Shown here piece after piece: positions 59,629-64,000 of a stretch of 64,000 nucleotides of DNA. Source of the stretch: Siphonodentalium dalli (Eukaryota > Mollusca > Scaphopoda > Gadilida > Siphonodentaliidae); contig CP136065.1 of the NCBI GenBank assembly GCA_032622095.1, forward strand, positions 95,365,343 to 95,429,342, given 5' to 3'. Both the position numbers and the translations under genes were made by a program. The notes under the pieces are model-generated. The model was given only the letters and a program-made list of their open reading frames with translations. It had not been told where the DNA came from and did no database searches. How positions within the stretch are numbered: position 1 is the stretch's first letter; every line of letters starts with the position of its first letter.

Positions 59629-59790
59629 CCCTTTCAGTGCCAAGTCCGACTTTTGTATCAACCCATATTTCCTTGATCATTTTTCTCAGAGCTCTTTCCA
59701 TCAATGTATCACATTATTATAATCAATAAATTTGAAAAATGATCAAGGAAATATGGGTTGATACAAAAATCGGACTTGGCACTGAAAGGG
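59629..59790. mobile_element. TTAA/CCCTTT hairpin MITE, 'agtgccaagtc' type, copy 2
   Basis: CCCTTTCAGTGCCAAGTCCG and perfect complement, flanked by TTAA (59625-59628, 59791-59794). At 162 bp it is the cleanest copy of the family and defines its ends. Confidence 0.95.
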
Positions 59791-59982
59791 TTAAAGAGGA
59801 TCATAAAATGTCATAATTGAGAAAGCCCTATTGTATACTGATTTTGCGCAATAGCATCAAGGACACTCTTCATATAAAAAGATGATCATTGGAATTTTGT
59901 TAGACTGACAAAAGAATTTAAAGAGTGTTAAAAATTACTCTCATTTGAAAGTCGATATTGACCATGAAGACCTACTAATGGG

Positions 59983-60207
59983 CAAGCCTTGAAATGGTGT
60001 GTCTGTCATTTGCAGATTTAGTGATGCTACCCCACATAGCGGGCTAGCATCACCAAATTCACCCTCCGGGGACCTCATTCTGCTTACACCTCAGCAGAAT
60101 GAGGTTCCCAGAGGGTGAATTTGGTGATGCTATGTTGGGTAGCATCACTAAATTCACCCTCTGGGGACCTCATTCTGCAAATGACAGACACATTATTTCA
60201 AGGCTTG
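59983..60207. mobile_element. hAT-like hairpin MITE, copy 5, defines family ends
   Basis: Starts CAAGCCTTGAAATGGTGTGT and ends with the complement ...TTTCAAGGCTTG. Flanked by a perfect 8-bp direct repeat CTAATGGG (59975-59982 and 60208-60215). Two hairpins with 'ccagagggtgaatttggtga'-type words. The 8-bp duplication is the hAT hallmark. Confidence 0.95.
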
Positions 60208-60391
60208 CTAATGGGCTCATGGGTAAGATCTGATTATTTTCTGGTATAGAACACATACAGAACTACAGATGTTGGTTTTATAGTGTCAAATTGGACAGCG
60301 CATATTAGATTAGTAATAATTACATATCTGTAATCTAATCTCAAATACCCAAATGTTGGGTTCAGAAATATTACAAATATTCGATTATTTC

Positions 60392-60600
60392 CTCATGCAT
60401 TCTCTTATATATGTGAGTCTCCCATAACATCGCTTATACAAGAGAATACATTGGTCTAACAATATTTACCTTGAACTTGTAAGCCAGTGTATTCTCTTAT
60501 ATATGCAAAGCTTCCGCTATGGGAGACTTGCATATATAAGAGAATGCACTGGCACAGGATCATTAATGCTGCACCAGCACATCTCCCATCATCAAAGGGC
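60392..60600. mobile_element. Truncated TTAA-family hairpin MITE
   Basis: Core words 'gcattctcttatatatgtga', 'cagtgtattctcttatatat' and 'ttaatgctgcaccagcac' match the 52742 type. The left CCCTTT end and both TTAA sites are missing. Confidence 0.75.
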
Positions 60601-60894
60601 TGATGACCTAGATAGGAATATGTTATAGGTACCTGCAATAAGATGTTATTGCCTCTCCAGATACAGGACTAAAAAATCATCTACAATGTAAGAAAGAATT
60701 TGAGGATTTAATTAACTCTCAAGAAAAATATTATCATTAAAGCGATTTAGAATTTTCAGGTATCAAATTTGAGTTAGCAATTTCTCACTTTTATAATGTT
60801 CCTGCATTTAAAATAGATCAATAAATACATATATATATACAGACTTTGTATACTGTAGAAAGACTAGTTGCGGTCGTAGCAATTTATCAGCTGT

Positions 60895-61130
60895 TAATTT
60901 TTATACACCCATTTTAAAAAAGTGGAATATTGGTCCATCTGTCCATGTCTGTTGGTCTGTTCTTTTTTTTTTTCGTTTCTGGATGATAACTTAGTAAGTC
61001 TGAGCTGAATGGAATGAAATGTTGTATGTGAGTTTAGCCCAAAATACGGGTCAAATTCAATTTTTTGGTTCCGACCACCAATTTTAAATGGAGTTATGAC
61101 CCATTGTTGGTATTACCACTGCCATATTTT
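60895..61130 (+). repeat. Dispersed repeat fragment (tgtccatctgtc type)
   Basis: 'tttatacacccatttt', 'tggtccatctgtccatgtct' and 'tttctggatgataactta' are typical of the CGTCCGTC-like repeats at 23.1 and 33.3 kb in general design. Ends are not defined. Confidence 0.5.
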
Positions 61131-61233
61131 GCCATGCCCTAGCATTATATATAATTGCTATATTTGTTTATTTATCAAGCTATAATTTCCCACCGGGGCA
61201 AATTAAAGCCTGACTTTTATTTTTTATTTCCAG

Positions 61234-61630
61234 ATCCAGAAAAATAACACAGTAACCATGCCATCAACCTTATCTAATATCCAGTGGCCAGCTGCCTATG
61301 GCTTTGAGATATTCGGCGATGGACCATGTTACATCACATTCGTCGTTGAGGGAAGTGTCGCGGACCAGTCGGGACTCAAAGCTGGAGATCAGATCCTGGA
61401 ACTTGATGACCAAGATGCACAGATGTTATCGTCCGAAAGTCTGAAGGCGTTAGCGCGACACAGCCAGTCTCAACCTCCGAACATCTCCGTGGTTACAAAA
61501 CTTATCCCAGTGGAGATTAGAGCTAACAGCGAGGATGGAGGGTTTGGGTTTGAAGTTAAGAATGGATTCCCGGTGTTTGTTAGGAAAGTTACAAGTGGTG
61601 GACCCGCAGTCAATGCAGGGCTCAGGAAAG
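61234..61630 (+). CDS. PDZ-domain scaffold protein, first visible coding exon
   Basis: Acceptor tatttccag|atcc at 61233, ATG at 61258 (gtaaccATG), donor aaag|gtgtgg at 61631, phase 1. Codes for 124 residues plus one base. Residues ~9-77 form a complete PDZ fold: YGFEI as the peptide-binding loop, GPCYITFVV, and SGLKAGDQILELDD. Residues ~82-124 begin a second PDZ (GGFGFEV loop, PVFVRKVTSGGPA, AGLRKG), which the splice site cuts before the usual GD. The 'WP..(Y/F)GF...G.GPC' start resembles delphilin-type (GRID2IP) first PDZ domains, but a second PDZ so close is not something I can match with certainty. RGS12- or FRMPD-like scaffolds are alternatives. Role inferred: binding C-terminal peptides of membrane proteins. 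The rest of the gene lies downstream of the window; upstream non-coding exon(s) are implied by the acceptor. Confidence 0.8.
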
Positions 61631-63090
61631 GTGTGGAAAATTAATAACAAAGTAGTAAAACAATAGTACAAATCGCAATAATATCACAAAGTGGAAAATA
61701 TATGTTGCATTTAATTAGAAAACAAAATTTAATTTGTGGAAGAGTCTGCATAAAATTGTTATAATTTAGAAATTGGAACCATCTATTCTTTAGTGTGTGA
61801 TTTTATGAATTGCAAACACTTGCTTTTGTATTATTTTTCGAGTCTTTCTCTTTTCTGTCATCTTCAACAGCTATCTCAGTTGAAATGTGTGCAATTTGGC
61901 CTGAGGCAATATTCAGCGACCATTTGTTTTGGCTATCACATGGCATGTGAGAATATACAAAAAATAGGTAGGTTAATCGAGTAAAGGTCTTTTCAAATGG
62001 AATTATTTTTGTTTTTATTCCGCCCTGTACTATTATTTGGCACACAAGAGTAGCTTTAGTGTTTGTGAAGAATTGTACTGGAGCAGTGTTAAGAAGCATT
62101 GACAAGACTAGTCCGTTGCTTCTATTCAATGCTATGGTCCGTACATTGCATTGACACAATCCGTTGCCTGTGTTAAACCATTTACACAGGTGCGAACGTT
62201 GCGTTATAATGCAGAGCTTCCAACTAATAATTGCAGCTAATAAGTTCGATATTGGAATAAATACAAATCAATCTATCTAATAAATTAATGCTACAATAAT
62301 GTCAAACCTGTCAAATCCCAACAACTCACACTTTAATGACATAAACACAAGTGGATTTTCCTTCCCTTAAGACAGTCGCCATCTTTTATCGATCGAAAAC
62401 GTCATGACGAATGCCATATAAGGTATGCTCTATGCCCTAACTTGAATTGAAAATAAAATCTCTCCATTGTGTGTTTTAATGGATACTACATAACAAACGC
62501 ATTGCAGACATCTGAGCACCTTTATAGTGGCATTGTCTTTAATCTAATTTCAACTCAAATCACTCATCTGAACACTACTTTAGTCTGTAACTGAATATCA
62601 ATGTACCAAAGTGGATTTTAATTGTTAATTTCAATATCCTCTAAATGTATGTCCAATTAAGCTGGCAGTGTGTGTCGGATGAGGTCACAAGATATTCTCT
62701 TTCTATTTATTGGCTGTAGGCAACAAAAAATGAGATGAATACTAAATTCCACTGCAGCATCATCCAGCCCTTGAAATTGACATTTTTCTTTTGCAGCATT
62801 GCTTTTGAATTGAATGAATTTCTATATTGGCTTATACAGCTTTTTTCTATGGCATCGTCTTTTGCCATACATTACTCATATTTAAACTCGCGCAGTACTA
62901 TTTTTTGCGGACCCATCTGTGTGCGAATTTAAAACTGAGAAAATAATAGTACGACTCAGATTGTTTAGAGAAGAAACGAGAAAATACAGGGGGTTGTATT
63001 TAATTGATATATACATGCATGTGGACTACATGTATGTAGTATCATGGATGAGTGCAAAATACTCTTTTTACCATATGAACAATACAGACA
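61631..63090 (+). other. Intron of the PDZ gene, no further exon recognised
   Basis: I find no PDZ continuation, acceptor-flanked frame or known repeat here. Frames such as 61793-61984 and 62735-62932 lack any motif. Confidence 0.5.
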
Positions 63091-63869
63091 ACATGGCAAT
63101 TATAATGAAAATGAATTTATGACTGCAGTCATAAATTCATTTTTAGCTCAACTTTACTTTGTAAAGTTTGAGCTATTGCCATGGCTTTGTGGTCCGTCGT
63201 CTGTGTGTGCGTGTGTACGTGTATGCGTGATTCGTCAACAATACAGGCTACAGGTCATACCTTTGGTCGGGTCATTATGAAATTTGTCATAGCTGTTGAC
63301 ATCAACATTTAGACCGGAATGATTCATTTTGGTCATTCTGAAAAAAAACATGGCCACCAGCGGCCATCTTGTATTTCAAAATTCAATCCATTAGCACGGG
63401 CTACAGGCCGTACTGTTCGTCTGATCGTCATGAAATTTGACATGATATTAATATTGACATGTAGATGGGAACGAGTAATTTTGGGGTCATTCGGCCAAAA
63501 AACAAGGCCGCCGGCAGCCATCTTAGATTTTACTCTTTGCATGACTAAATCCTTTGACACGGGCTATTGGTCGTACCTTTAGTTTGATCATCATAAATTT
63601 TGTCATGGATGTTAGTAATGACATGTAGATGGGAACGAGTCATTTTGGGGTCAATCGGCAAAAAAACATGGCCGCCAGTGGCCATCTTGGATTTTACTCT
63701 TTGTATGACTAAATCCTTTACTGCTCATTTTTTACACTCCTTTTTAATGTCTCTATTCATTGCTCATCACAAAAAAATTACCTTCTTTACAAAAGTTGAG
63801 CTACAGTGTCATTGACACTTTCATCATTATAATGCAGTCATAAATTCATTTTCATTATAACTACCATGT
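63091..63869. mobile_element. Inverted-repeat element with tandem ~170-bp core
   Basis: Outer words 'acatggcaattataatgaaa' with 'atgaatttatgactgca' (63091-63127) pair with the complement at 63834-63869. Just inside, AGCTCAACTTT occurs on both sides in inverted orientation, the left one followed by its own palindrome (actttgtaaagt). The core has units marked 'gacatgtagatgggaacgag' (63458, 63629) and 'catggccgccag.ggccatct'. The tail may include the first part of a third unit at 63306. Non-coding, MITE-like. Confidence 0.85.
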
Positions 63870-64000
63870 TGTTTGCATCATTCATAGAGTACATGAGTGT
63901 ATTTTTCACTAATCCTTGGCTCAAATTCATTCATTTGGTGCATATATTCTGTTAGGTATAAAAGGAGATGGTCCCATAAATGGATGGATTTAGTGTACAT

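Overview
This is eukaryotic DNA from a repeat-rich, AT-rich animal genome. It has spliced genes with consensus GT/AG sites, degraded non-LTR retrotransposons, a long satellite with a higher-order period, and many MITE families. The CGTCCGTC/GGACGGAC-bearing dispersed repeats, together with a tandem-CARD gene, fit a lophotrochozoan, most likely a bivalve mollusc. That assignment is inferred from repeat style, not from a database search.

Layout. (1) 1-1.74 kb: unassigned. (2) 1.75-31.8 kb: a large repeat domain bounded by two arrays of the same ~540-bp satellite in opposite orientation (forward 1.75-7.1 kb, reverse 25.8-31.8 kb). Each array abuts, on its inner side, copies of a palindromic repeat rich in GCTTATT/AATAAGC. 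The inner part also holds a 3.5-kb foldback-like element with ~173-bp tandem repeats in inverted arms (8.3-11.9 kb), a 5'-truncated LINE (15.39-17.12 kb) interrupted by an 848-bp palindrome built from 36 copies of CCTGATATATCAGG, two TTAA-flanked elements (19.7 and 22.0 kb), and CGTCCGTC repeats plus hairpin MITEs (23-25 kb). (3) 31.8-41 kb: hairpins, a GGACGGAC repeat, and a second LINE fragment (36.6-39.6 kb) split by a 1.1-kb insertion. (4) 41.9-46.4 kb: the clearest gene, two visible coding exons joining in frame to give a 974-residue protein (N-terminal coiled coil, two CARD-like death folds, a basic linker, and a large alpha-helical C-terminal domain). A TATA-containing upstream module is repeated inside its only visible coding intron. 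(5) 46.5-60.6 kb: an intergenic MITE cluster of three main families: hAT-like with 8-bp duplications, Tc1/mariner-like CAGTAATGC hairpins, and TTAA-flanked CCCTTT hairpins. (6) 61.2-61.6 kb: a coding exon with one complete and one partial PDZ domain, continuing past the window. (7) 63.1-63.9 kb: another inverted-repeat element.

Nothing links the two host genes functionally. The CARD protein looks like an innate-immunity or cell-death adaptor, and the PDZ exon belongs to a scaffold protein. The most informative structure is the three-layer nest at 15.4-17.1 kb (palindromic repeat, then LINE, then palindrome). There a 6-bp target duplication and an exactly resumed LINE reading frame prove that the 848-bp palindrome inserted as a discrete unit.
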